NCBI GenBank assembly: GCA_910578615.1
Contig: CAJTRI010000016.1
Span: 1-64,000 of the forward strand
Length of the DNA stretch: 64,000 bases
Reading direction: 5' to 3'
Source: an uncultured Duncaniella sp.
GTDB taxonomy: Bacteria; Bacteroidota; Bacteroidia; Bacteroidales; Muribaculaceae
Of this stretch, positions 26,842 to 34,710 are shown one piece after another. The position numbers and the translations under genes are program-made. Under the pieces are notes generated by a model. The model had not been told where the DNA came from. It made no database searches and saw nothing but the letters and a program-made list of their open reading frames with translations. The first letter of the stretch is position 1, and every line of letters begins with the position of its first letter.

Positions 26842-27570
26842 TCAGCCTATATCGACACTCATGCCGGGTTTGTCAAGACAGTGGCATTCGGCTTTGCTTC
26901 CCTCCGGGATATACTCCGAGAAGTCGCAGGCTTTTTGTGGTTCGCCCCAGAAGTGCATCGGGAAGAAGTATCTGACATCGATCTTGTCGAGAAACAGGCG
27001 TGCTCCACGAGCGAAGTCAGCTCCCATACGGGCATCGACAGGGAACATTACTATATCCATCTTCGGATACTTAGCGGCTATGCGGTCGATGATGGTGACG
27101 AAACGGCTTTCAGCCTTGGCCACCTCGCGTTCGGTTGATTCTTCCTTCCAGTGCCAGTCGTTGAGGTCTCCGGCATGGAATATGACGGTTCCGTCCCTGA
27201 GAGTTATGGCATAGCTGACACCGGCGTCCGTAGACCCGCAGGCCTCGATGCGGTCTATGCCGGGGACTGACTCGACAATGTCTCCGTCTGACATCCATGC
27301 CACCTGTATGCCTTCCTTGGGGACGAGCCGGGAGAAAATGTCGTTGGAGAGGACATAGATTCTTTTGTGGTCTTGTGCGAGTTCGAATATCGAGGTGTTG
27401 AAGTGGTCGGGATGATGGTGGGTGACGAAGAAAACCACAGGGGTGTCCTCGTTGTCATGCAGAATCTTTTTGAGTTTCTTGTCGGGATCCTTGTAGTAGT
27501 CAAATACCATTATTGCGGCAGGTGTCGTTATCGCGAACCCGCTGTGGTCAAGATATGTAACCTTTTTCAT
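26842..27570 (-). CDS. metallo-beta-lactamase-fold hydrolase (UlaG-like)
   Basis: 242 residues. The N-terminal strand is VTYLDHSGFAI. The metal motif reads THHHPDHFN, fitting HxHxDH with one extra His. Further ligands are likely in IFHAGDLNDWHW (the Asp that bridges the metals) and FFPMHFWG (the last His). The small size and lack of extra domains resemble the UlaG-like or L-ascorbate-lactonase-related group; the substrate is unknown. It appears to be transcribed alone. Confidence 0.8.
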   Translation of the reverse strand: MKKVTYLDHSGFAITTPAAIMVFDYYKDPDKKLKKILHDNEDTPVVFFVTHHHPDHFNTSIFELAQDHKRIYVLSNDIFSRLVPKEGIQVAWMSDGDIVESVPGIDRIEACGSTDAGVSYAITLRDGTVIFHAGDLNDWHWKEESTEREVAKAESRFVTIIDRIAAKYPKMDIVMFPVDARMGADFARGARLFLDKIDVRYFFPMHFWGEPQKACDFSEYIPEGSKAECHCLDKPGMSVDIG

Positions 27571-27643
27571 AGGGCGTAAGATATTGTTTACCCTATTTTA
27601 ACGCCCCGGCGGATGCAAAAGTTTCCGACCCCTGCGGGCGCGG

Positions 27644-28597
27644 TCAGTATATCTCCTTAGCCACCCTGCGTACAGAGTCGGTTGCCATCAGTGTGTAGAA
27701 GTGGATTGACGGCACCCCTCCGGCCATCAGGTCACGGCATTGGGCGATACACCATTCCACGCCTGCCTCTCTGGCATCGGCGTCGGTGCGGCATTTGCGC
27801 AATTCGGCTGCGAAAGCCTCCGGGATGTCGCTGCGGAACACTCGCGGCAGCACCGTCAGCTGGCTCATGGTCACCACCGGCTTTATGCCCGGGATTATCG
27901 GGACGTTTATCCCGGCCTGACGGCATCGCTCCACAAAGGAATAGTATTTCTCGTTGTCAAAGAACATCTGGGTGACCAGATAGTCGGCTCCGGCGTCAAC
28001 TTTTGCTTTGGCATACCGCAGGTCGCTTTCCATGTTGGGGGCGGCTTCGTGTTTTTCGGGATAACAAGCCATGCCGTAGCTGAACGGGGTGGCGTTTGGC
28101 TCGAAACGGACTCCGTCGTGATAGATGCCACGGTTGAAGTCGTTGACCTGGGCTTGGAGATCGGATGCGTGGAGGTTGACCACGCGCGGGTCTGACGACT
28201 TGTCGGGGCCTTTGGCGTCTCCTTGCAGCAGGAGCAGGTCGTGGACTCCGAGAAAGTTCAGGTCTATGAGCGCATATTCTGTCTCGTCACGTGTGAATCC
28301 TTTGCAGATGATGTGGGGGACGGCTGTGATGCCGTATCTGTTTTGCACGGCTGACGCGATCGCCACTGTCCCGGGACGCTTTTTTACCTTGTTCTTGACT
28401 ATCGTGCCGTCAGGATTCTCGCGATATTCGATTTCCGAGCGGTGGGAAGTGATATTGATATATCGAGGGTCAAATTCCCTGAGCTTGTCTACGATTGAAT
28501 ATACGCGCTCTATGTCGTTGCCTTTAAGCGGAGGCAGAATCTCGAAGGAGAATGCCGTCCGTCCGTGTGTGTTTTTTAAGTGGTCAATGACTCTCAT
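27644..28597 (-). CDS. metF: methylenetetrahydrofolate reductase MetF
   Basis: FAD enzyme that makes 5-methyltetrahydrofolate for methionine synthesis. 317 residues from MRVIDHLKNTHGR. The catalytic Glu lies in FSFEILPPLKGN. Other motifs are LLLQGDAKGPD, GADYLVTQMFFDNEKYY and PIIPGIKPV. Several upstream in-frame ATGs exist; relatives start at this position and the promoter -7 box is at 28624-28631, so I chose 28597. The upstream leader holds several hairpins. Confidence 0.93.
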   Translation of the reverse strand: MRVIDHLKNTHGRTAFSFEILPPLKGNDIERVYSIVDKLREFDPRYINITSHRSEIEYRENPDGTIVKNKVKKRPGTVAIASAVQNRYGITAVPHIICKGFTRDETEYALIDLNFLGVHDLLLLQGDAKGPDKSSDPRVVNLHASDLQAQVNDFNRGIYHDGVRFEPNATPFSYGMACYPEKHEAAPNMESDLRYAKAKVDAGADYLVTQMFFDNEKYYSFVERCRQAGINVPIIPGIKPVVTMSQLTVLPRVFRSDIPEAFAAELRKCRTDADAREAGVEWCIAQCRDLMAGGVPSIHFYTLMATDSVRRVAKEIY

Positions 28598-28623
28598 AGT
28601 TGCGTGCATGATGTGAATGGTTG

Positions 28624-28631
28624 CAAAATTA
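28624..28631 (-). promoter_or_regulatory. -7 box of metF
   Basis: Leftward TAATTTTG, a full -7 match, placed about 27 bases before the chosen metF ATG. Confidence 0.55.
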
Positions 28632-28746
28632 ATCTTTTCCATGTGTCCGGCCAAAAAAATGGAGGTTTTTTCAATTATATACGTTGAAACCGTAGCCTTT
28701 GGCGTCCGGCGGGAGTCTGGATGAGGCGGGGGACTGCCATGTAGAA

Positions 28747-28782
28747 GCCCCGCCTTTCGGTTGTCTCAACTTCGGGCGGGGC
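28747..28782 (-). terminator. GC-rich hairpin after yraN
   Basis: GCCCCGCC (28747-28754) pairs with GGCGGGGC (28775-28782), with a further TTG/CAA pair inside. It lies about 160 bases beyond the yraN stop. Only TTCT follows on the leftward strand, so the terminator role is uncertain. Confidence 0.5.
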
Positions 28783-28837
28783 AAATCTTTACTCAATCAC
28801 TTATGAGAACTTTTGAGTTCGTTTAATTATCCGAATG

Positions 28838-28880
28838 CAAAATTAGGTATTTCCGGCAATGGGGGAAATACCTAATTTTG
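28838..28880. repeat. perfect 17-bp palindrome with outward promoter boxes
   Basis: Arms 28838-28854 and 28864-28880 are exact reverse complements around a 9-base loop. The right arm ends in TAATTTTG, and the left arm gives the same box on the other strand, so the -7 elements point outward on both sides. The rightward transcript would run antisense to yraN. It could equally be a simple hairpin in the yraN 3' end. Confidence 0.65.
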
Positions 28881-28939
28881 AGGATTTTTCATGCCTTTCC
28901 GGGCTTGGAGGTAATCAAAAAGAGGTAGAAAGAGTAGAT

Positions 28940-29311
28940 TCAACGTGTTGAAAGAGGCGGTAGAAAGGCATCGGGTATATGCTCGACGGTGTGGCCTGTG
29001 GCGGGTGTGCCTATTACGATGATGATGTCAAAACGCGGTTCGAGCGGGATGTCGTTGTCTCGCAGATAGGCATCGGCGGCACGCACCATACGGGCATGTT
29101 TGCGGTTGTCAACGGCTTCGAGCGGGTCGGCGAAGTCGGAGGAACGGGTCTTGACTTCCACGAAGCAGACCAAATCGTCCTTGAAAGCTATGAAGTCGAT
29201 TTCCACTCCTCCCATTCTGGCGTTTTCGACACCTATGGCGTAGCCGAGTGAGAGAAGATGTTCGCGGGCTATCCGCTCACCCCATTCGCCGAGCTGGTTG
29301 TGGCGTGCCAT
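28940..29311 (-). CDS. yraN: UPF0102 endonuclease-like protein YraN
   Basis: 123 residues. It matches the UPF0102 family of restriction-nuclease-like fold: LGEWGERIAREHLLSLGY near the start, then EIDFIAFKDDLVCFVEVKTR, which gives the D...ExK active-site pattern. The family is linked to recombination or Holliday junctions, but its role is not settled. Its ATG shares one base with the stop of obg, so the two are coupled. Confidence 0.9.
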   Translation of the reverse strand: MARHNQLGEWGERIAREHLLSLGYAIGVENARMGGVEIDFIAFKDDLVCFVEVKTRSSDFADPLEAVDNRKHARMVRAADAYLRDNDIPLEPRFDIIIVIGTPATGHTVEHIPDAFLPPLSTR

Positions 29312-30507
29312 CAGAGGTCTCGGTAATCGTCCTCGTCAAGCATTTCGTAGCCGTAGTCCTCGCCTTCGAGGTCTTCGTCCTCCCAGTCTTCCTCCATCTC
29401 TTCCTCGTCAGGCTGGGTGGGAATGTTCTCAAAGATAAACTCGTCTTCCTCGCGGACACGGTGGTGTCCGTCAAGGGGGCGGTGGGTGATCGGTGAGGCC
29501 TCAATGCGGTTGTGTTCGTCTGTAATCTCGGCCCACAGGATGTCTTTAAGCTCTGTGATGCCCTGCCCGGTCACGGCAGAGATGAAGATGTGGGGGAGCC
29601 CTTCCGGGAGGGTGGCGGTTATCTCGCTGATGAGTTCTTCATCGAGCATGTCGCTTTTGGAGATGGCGAGGACGCGGGGCTTGTCGGCAAGCTGGGGATT
29701 GAACTGTTCAAGCTCGGAGGAGAGTATCTCGTACTGGCGGTTGATGTCATCGGCGTCAGCGGGAACCATGAAGAGTAGGACTGCATTGCGCTCGATGTGA
29801 CGCAGGAACCTGAGTCCGAGGCCTTTGCCCTCGCTGGCGCCCTCGATGATTCCGGGGATGTCGGCCATGACAAAGGATCGGTCGCCGCGATAGGAGACGA
29901 TGCCGAGCTGTGGCTCCATTGTCGTGAAGGGGTAGTCGGCTATCTTTGGGCGTGCGGCCGATATCGCGGACAGGAGTGTGGATTTTCCCGCGTTAGGGAA
30001 ACCGACAAGGCCTACATCGGCAAGGAGTTTCAGCTCCATTATGATTGATTTCTCAATGGATGGTTCGCCCGGCTGGGCATATCGGGGGGTGCGGTTGGTG
30101 GGGCTTTTGAAGTGCCAGTTTCCGAGGCCTCCTCGACCTCCTCGGAGGAGTTTCACCTCTTCGCCGTCTCCTGTGACCTCGCAGAGGAATTCGCCTGTCT
30201 CGGCGTCAAACACCACCGTGCCGCACGGCACGTCAACAATCACGTCGTCACCGTCTTTTCCGAAAGACCGTCCGCCCGATCCGCTCTGGCCGTTTCCGGC
30301 GAAGATATGGCGGCGGTAGCGTAGAGGCAGAAGAGTCCACATGTGTGAGTTGCCTCGGAGGATTATGTGTCCGCCTCGTCCGCCGTCGCCCCCGTCAGGG
30401 CCTCCTTTGGGGACATATTTGGCACGGTGGAAGTGGCGCGAGCCGGCGCCCCCTTTGCCTGAGCGACAGAGGACTTTTACGTAGTCTATGAAGTTGGAGT
30501 CTGCCAT
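29311..30507 (-). CDS. obg: GTPase Obg (ObgE/CgtA)
   Basis: Essential GTPase involved in late 50S ribosome assembly and stress control. 398 residues from [12 protein letters not shown], which is the family start (the frame opens earlier, at 30576). The N-terminal glycine-rich Obg fold shows [12 protein letters not shown]. The G-domain motifs are GFPNAGKST (G1), [10 protein letters not shown] (G3) and SKSD (G4). The C-terminal 50 residues are extremely acidic, as is common in this phylum. It is co-transcribed with yraN. Confidence 0.95.
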   Translation of the reverse strand: MADSNFIDYVKVLCRSGKGGAGSRHFHRAKYVPKGGPDGGDGGRGGHIILRGNSHMWTLLPLRYRRHIFAGNGQSGSGGRSFGKDGDDVIVDVPCGTVVFDAETGEFLCEVTGDGEEVKLLRGGRGGLGNWHFKSPTNRTPRYAQPGEPSIEKSIIMELKLLADVGLVGFPNAGKSTLLSAISAARPKIADYPFTTMEPQLGIVSYRGDRSFVMADIPGIIEGASEGKGLGLRFLRHIERNAVLLFMVPADADDINRQYEILSSELEQFNPQLADKPRVLAISKSDMLDEELISEITATLPEGLPHIFISAVTGQGITELKDILWAEITDEHNRIEASPITHRPLDGHHRVREEDEFIFENIPTQPDEEEMEEDWEDEDLEGEDYGYEMLDEDDYRDL

Positions 30508-30603
30508 ATATTCTTGTATGAAAAGGTGAGTGTATGGTATGGGATGGAAACGTGTGGTCTCGCCCTTGTTAAACAAATCCGGGAAGTGGTTTGATCAAAG
30601 CCG

Positions 30604-31650
30604 TTATCGGTTGTATTGCCTGATGGTTTCCATGAGCCGGCAGGCATGGGCATAATCGGCGGGGGAGCCTATATCTATCCATGTCCCGGAGATGGGAAAG
30701 AATGTGACCTTCCCGCCTTTGTCTATCGTTGATTCGATGAGGTCGGTGGCGTCTGTTCGTTCGTCGGCCGGAAGCTCGCGCAGAAGCCGGTTTGAGATTA
30801 TGTATATGCCGGCGTTGGCATAGTAGGAGTATGATGGTTTCTCTTCAAGAGATCTTACCTCCGCCCCGTCCGTGGTGAGTATGGCATAGGGGACGGATAT
30901 ATTGTATGGGATGGCTGCGATGGTTATGTCGGCTTTCTCGGAAAGATGGCGGAGATACATCTCCTCGAACGATACGGTGGTGAGGAGGTCTGAGTTCATC
31001 ACTATGGTGTTTCCCTCTTCGGGAATCTCGCACAGGGCGGCTGACCCTATGGTGCCGAGCGGTGACGGCTCACGGACGCACTTGACGCTGACCCCTGCGA
31101 CGGGGGTGGAGAAGTGGGATTCGATTTTTTCTGCAAGGTAGTTCACGGTCACCGATATGTCAGTCACTCCGGCCATGGCGAGAGCCGTGACGTTGTGGTC
31201 TATTATCGGGCGTCCCCCTACCGGCAGGAGCGGTTTAGGAGTATCGATGGTGAGCGGGCGTAATCGTTCACCCTTTCCGCCAGCCATAAGTATGGCGCTG
31301 ACAGGGAGAAGGGATGATGTCACCTGTGTGTCTATCATGCGGGTGATCCTTCCTTCATTGTCAAGCACGGGTATGAGCCGTATATTGAGAGAGCGGAGTT
31401 CCCTGATCGTGGCCACGGCATCGGAGCCTTCGGTTATGAAGCGGAAGTCTCGTCTCATGGCATCGGCCACGGGGGCTGTCAGCGGTGTGCCGCGCAGAAT
31501 GGAGCGGCGAATGTCGCCGTCGGTGAGAGTCCCGGTCATTCGGCCCTCGGAGTCGGTGACGAGCAGTGTCATGGCCTCGCCCGAGAGGCTGTTGATTTTC
31601 CCAAGCGCGTCAGTGACGGAGGCGGACTGTTGTATGATGTGGCGCTTCAT
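30604..31650 (-). CDS. CBS-domain nucleotidyltransferase (PtmE-like, GlcN-1-P guanylyltransferase candidate)
   Basis: 348 residues: a CBS-domain pair (about 1-110) followed by a sugar-phosphate nucleotidyltransferase with the signature ILMAGGKGERLRPLT and PKPLLPVGGRP. This domain order is that of PtmE, which makes GDP-glucosamine for legionaminic acid in Campylobacter (known family; assignment here is inference). Its start overlaps the cytidylyltransferase gene by 4 bases, and the 2-epimerase gene lies just upstream, so the three form one activation module. It could instead be a mannose-1-phosphate guanylyltransferase. Confidence 0.75.
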   Translation of the reverse strand: MKRHIIQQSASVTDALGKINSLSGEAMTLLVTDSEGRMTGTLTDGDIRRSILRGTPLTAPVADAMRRDFRFITEGSDAVATIRELRSLNIRLIPVLDNEGRITRMIDTQVTSSLLPVSAILMAGGKGERLRPLTIDTPKPLLPVGGRPIIDHNVTALAMAGVTDISVTVNYLAEKIESHFSTPVAGVSVKCVREPSPLGTIGSAALCEIPEEGNTIVMNSDLLTTVSFEEMYLRHLSEKADITIAAIPYNISVPYAILTTDGAEVRSLEEKPSYSYYANAGIYIISNRLLRELPADERTDATDLIESTIDKGGKVTFFPISGTWIDIGSPADYAHACRLMETIRQYNR

Positions 31651-32336
31651 TTTTCCATAAGTTTTTCCATGACCAGCCAGTCAAGCGGTGTGTCGAGATC
31701 GACCGACCTTTCACGCGGCATCACGTAGGGGATGCGTCGTGGAAACGCGCCGAGCGGCATACGCCGTATGGAGGCGGGGTTGATGACATAGACGGCACCG
31801 TTGAACTGGTAGGCCGGCGGTGCGTCCTGACGTCGGGTGAAGAGTCCGTCGCCTTTTGATACATGAAGAGAGCCGTCAGCCCCAGATGTCTCGAAGCAGT
31901 CATAATAAGGATTGCAGGCTGCGGGAGTGACTGACACGACCATGTCGATATCCGGGGTGTAGAGAGACAGGCATTCACGCACATCCTCGACGGTGCGCAG
32001 CGGGGAGGTGGGTTGGAGGAGGACTAACTTTTCATATCGTATACCATGACCGTCGGCAAAGTCCATGGCGTCAAGAATGACCTCGCGAGAGCCGGTGTTG
32101 TCAGCGCCGAGACTCTCCGGGCGGCGGTACGGGACTTTCAAGCCGGTCTCACCGGCCACGGCACGTATCTCGTCATCGTCGGTGGAGACAATGATATGGG
32201 AGTCGGGAGCCATGGCGCGTGCCACGTCTATGGAGTAGTGGATGAGCGGGCGTCCGGCCAAAGGCTTTATGTTCTTTCGCGGAATGCCCTTGCTCCCGCC
32301 ACGCGCCGGAATTATATAGAGTGTGTCGGCGGTCAT
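31647..32336 (-). CDS. acylneuraminate/legionaminate cytidylyltransferase
   Basis: 229-residue NeuA/LegF/PseF-type enzyme that joins a nonulosonic acid to CMP. Motifs: IIPARGGSKGIPRKNIKPLA (CTP-binding P-loop), VSTDDDEI, LLQPTSPLRT and RSVDLDTPLDW near the end (metal Asp). The exact sugar cannot be told from sequence alone; the adjacent PtmE- and LegG-like genes favour legionaminic acid. It overlaps both neighbours by 4 bases. Confidence 0.88.
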   Translation of the reverse strand: MTADTLYIIPARGGSKGIPRKNIKPLAGRPLIHYSIDVARAMAPDSHIIVSTDDDEIRAVAGETGLKVPYRRPESLGADNTGSREVILDAMDFADGHGIRYEKLVLLQPTSPLRTVEDVRECLSLYTPDIDMVVSVTPAACNPYYDCFETSGADGSLHVSKGDGLFTRRQDAPPAYQFNGAVYVINPASIRRMPLGAFPRRIPYVMPRERSVDLDTPLDWLVMEKLMEK

Positions 32337-33487
32337 AGGTCGTGAAATTTCTTTGTGCGGAGGGTTTCGAGAGGTGTTTCGGCTATGGCTTTGACCATGA
32401 TGCCGAGAGTGTCAGGACGCGCATATGGGTTTTTGCATCTACGTGCGTTTGCGCGGGCTTCGGCTGAGAGCGCTCGTGATATGGCGGCCGAGATATCGTC
32501 TGCCGAGTCGCCACAGTGTATGACCGAGTCTGAACACAGGCGTCCGCGCTGGCGGATCCCTATGTCTACGGTAGGGATTCCCATTGACGGGACTTCCACG
32601 ATGCCGCTTGACGAATTGCCCACTACCGCGCTGACACAGCGCAGGGCGGAGAGATAGCGAAGCTTACCCAGTGAGGGAATCACCCTTACTCTATCCCGGT
32701 TGCGTAAGGCGTATTCCTCGATTAGGTCTATTATTACCTTCCCGCGCGCATCGTTGTTGGGGTAGGTGATAATCACGTTTGACTCCGGGAAGCGGTCAAG
32801 CGCATCAAGGAGCGCTTTACATCTGGCTGCGATGTCGCCGTCATCCAGAGTGGCCGGATGATAGGTGACCAGCAGGGAGCCGTCAGGGAGGGTTATTCCT
32901 ACTGAGTCTTCAAGTTCACGGCGTGAGAGCAGGGGGGTGTGGAGTATGTTGTATACCCCTATGGCCCCTGTGTTTATCACTCTTGACGGATCCTCGCCCA
33001 TCGCTATGACGCGGCGTCGGTAAGGCTCTGTCGCGGTGAGATGGAGCGCTGACATCTTGGTGACGGCATGGCGGATGGAATCGTCTACGGCGCCTTCTGA
33101 TATTTCTCCCCCGGCAATATGGACTATGGGTATGCGCAGCATCAATGCGGCAGTGGCAGTGGCCAGCATCTCGAACCTGTCGCCGAGAATCACTATCATG
33201 TCGGGGGCAACGGAGGCCAGCTCATGCGCCATGGCGGTCATGCACGCTGCCATGGAGTCGACCGTCCCAAGCGGAGTGTCTGTTCCGGGTGGCATTGTCA
33301 CACGGCGGGGAGAGGGAAAGCCATCGGCTATGATTTCGTCGATGGTGTTGCCGTAACGCGGGAAGAGGTGCATATTTGTAGCCAGTATCTCCACCCGGCA
33401 GTCGGCACGTGCGGCCAAGGCGCGTGCCACCGGGCTGAGAAGTCCCCAGTCTGCACGCGTGCCTGTCGCTATGGCTATTGTTCTCAT
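32333..33487 (-). CDS. hydrolysing UDP/GDP-sugar 2-epimerase (NeuC/LegG-like)
   Basis: 384 residues of the hydrolysing 2-epimerase family. Motifs: TGTRADWGLLSPVARAL at the start, DMIVILGDRFEMLATA, PIVHIAGGEISEGAVDDSIR and GNSSSGIVEVPSMGIP. NeuC releases ManNAc from UDP-GlcNAc, and LegG releases a diacetylated mannose-type sugar from its GDP form. This step precedes condensation with phosphoenolpyruvate by NeuB/LegI, which is missing from the window. It is the first of three overlapping sugar genes, 21 bases after yggS. Confidence 0.88.
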   Translation of the reverse strand: MRTIAIATGTRADWGLLSPVARALAARADCRVEILATNMHLFPRYGNTIDEIIADGFPSPRRVTMPPGTDTPLGTVDSMAACMTAMAHELASVAPDMIVILGDRFEMLATATAALMLRIPIVHIAGGEISEGAVDDSIRHAVTKMSALHLTATEPYRRRVIAMGEDPSRVINTGAIGVYNILHTPLLSRRELEDSVGITLPDGSLLVTYHPATLDDGDIAARCKALLDALDRFPESNVIITYPNNDARGKVIIDLIEEYALRNRDRVRVIPSLGKLRYLSALRCVSAVVGNSSSGIVEVPSMGIPTVDIGIRQRGRLCSDSVIHCGDSADDISAAISRALSAEARANARRCKNPYARPDTLGIMVKAIAETPLETLRTKKFHDL

Positions 33488-33508
33488 CCGTCTTATAGAA
33501 ATAAAATG

Positions 33509-34180
33509 TCAGTATTCCCTTTCACCGAAGATGGTGGTACCTATACGTACCATGCCGGCCCCTTCGCTGACAGCTATCGGCCAGTCGTGGCTCATCCCCA
33601 TGCTGACGATTGAGAACTCGGGATGGCCGGCGAACACGGTTGAGGCAAGACGGTCGAACGTGGTGCGGATTTTCCTGAAATCGGCCCTTATGCGGGCTTC
33701 GTCGTCAACGTTGGAGGCCATTCCCATTACCCCCGTTATCCTTATACCCGGGAGTGAGGCGGTGAGTTCCGGCGTTATGAGTTCGAGTGCCTCCAGAGGG
33801 GTAAGACCGAACTTTGTCTCCTCGCGTGCCACATGGAGCTGCACGAGGACATCCACACGCCTTCCTATCCTGCGTGCCTCGGCATCGATGAGGCGCAGCA
33901 GCCTCTCGGAGTCCACGCTGTGGATCAGCGATACGTGGGGCATGAGGGCGCGCACCTTGTTGGTCTGCAAATGCCCGATGAAGTGCCAGGCTATGTCGGA
34001 AGGCAGTTCGGCGGCTTTTGAGACAAGCTCCGGGACGCGGCTTTCGCCGAAAACGCGCTGTCCGGCGTCATAGGCCTCGCGCAGAGCCTCGGCGGGATGG
34101 AACTTGGAAACAGCCACAAGTTCCACTCCGGCGGGAATCTCGGCGCGCAGGGCCGTTAGGCGCGAGGTGATGGAATTCAT
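33509..34180 (-). CDS. yggS: PLP homeostasis protein YggS
   Basis: 223-residue single-barrel PLP-binding protein that keeps pyridoxal phosphate and amino acid pools balanced. It has VAVSKFHPAEALREAYDAG with the PLP lysine, FGESRVPELVSK, WHFIGHLQTNK and the phosphate-binding end SMGMSHDWPIAVSEGAGMVR. It starts 3 bases after the DUF4494 gene and precedes the sugar genes by 21 bases, so it lies inside that operon. Confidence 0.93.
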   Translation of the reverse strand: MNSITSRLTALRAEIPAGVELVAVSKFHPAEALREAYDAGQRVFGESRVPELVSKAAELPSDIAWHFIGHLQTNKVRALMPHVSLIHSVDSERLLRLIDAEARRIGRRVDVLVQLHVAREETKFGLTPLEALELITPELTASLPGIRITGVMGMASNVDDEARIRADFRKIRTTFDRLASTVFAGHPEFSIVSMGMSHDWPIAVSEGAGMVRIGTTIFGEREY

Positions 34181-34183
34181 TAT

Positions 34184-34621
34184 TTAAGCTTCTTTCTTTC
34201 CGGCCAGGTCGGCGTCATAGACGTCAAGGATGGGGGTCTCCTGTATGGTGTTGATTTCAAAGTCGGCCATTGTGCTCTTCATGCCTTCCATGAAGTTGTC
34301 ATAGGCTTCTTTGAAAGAGTCTGCGGCAACGAGAATCTGGGAAATGGATTTTTTCTCAACAGCGGTCTTCTCGTCGAGGGTGATGAATGCCACCTTGACA
34401 AGATACCACTTGTCGCCGGTAATCTCGCGGAATATTTCGGAAATCTTGGAAATCTTCACAGCCGAGACGGTAAACTCCGATGTGAAGTGTGCAATTTCCT
34501 CGGTGATACGGGCTTCGGCCTCCGTGAAAGAGAGGGCGTCAACCATGAAGGCTTCGGTCACTTTCTTGATCGAGCCGTTTTCCATTGTCTTATCGTAGCG
34601 TACTTTTGTTTCAAACCACAT
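34184..34621 (-). CDS. DUF4494 protein
   Basis: 145 residues from MWFETKVRYDKTMENG, the usual start of this Bacteroidetes family. The frame opens upstream at 34675, but that part lies within the promoter palindrome. It is a soluble alpha/beta protein with AEARITEEI and the segment DKWYLVKVAF; its function is not known. It is the first gene of the leftward operon with yggS and three nonulosonate genes, and is expressed from the palindromic promoter at 34647-34697. Confidence 0.82.
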   Translation of the reverse strand: MWFETKVRYDKTMENGSIKKVTEAFMVDALSFTEAEARITEEIAHFTSEFTVSAVKISKISEIFREITGDKWYLVKVAFITLDEKTAVEKKSISQILVAADSFKEAYDNFMEGMKSTMADFEINTIQETPILDVYDADLAGKKEA

Positions 34622-34646
34622 GGCTAAGTGAATGTTAAAATGAATA

Positions 34647-34697
34647 ATGGTGCAAAGGTACGTAAAAAATCGCATTTTTTACGTACCTTTGCACCAT
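34647..34697. promoter_or_regulatory. 24-bp perfect inverted repeat forming a divergent promoter
   Basis: Arms 34647-34670 and 34674-34697 are exact reverse complements around a 3-base centre (CGC). Each arm contains the -7 box TACCTTTG (rightward 34684-34691, leftward 34660-34653), pointing outward to the methyltransferase gene and the DUF4494 operon. The two polymerase sites overlap, so only one side could be occupied at a time (inference). Leaders would be about 14 nt rightward and 25 nt leftward. Confidence 0.85.
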
Positions 34698-34710
34698 ACT
34701 CTGACGAAAG

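Larger units (their letters stand above)
28598..28939. other. intergenic region with three hairpins upstream of metF
   Basis: Read leftward it contains, in order, a 17-bp perfect palindrome (28838-28880), a GC-rich hairpin (28747-28782), a hairpin of the form GGTTTCAA/TTGAAAAAACC with a T run near 28690-28655, and a -7 box TAATTTTG at 28631-28624. It could hold a short leftward RNA or a metF leader. I do not recognise a known riboswitch. Confidence 0.5.

Noticed and set aside
28598..28837. SAM or cobalamin riboswitch upstream of metF
   Set aside because: Hairpins exist, but none of the conserved core sequences of those riboswitches was recognised.
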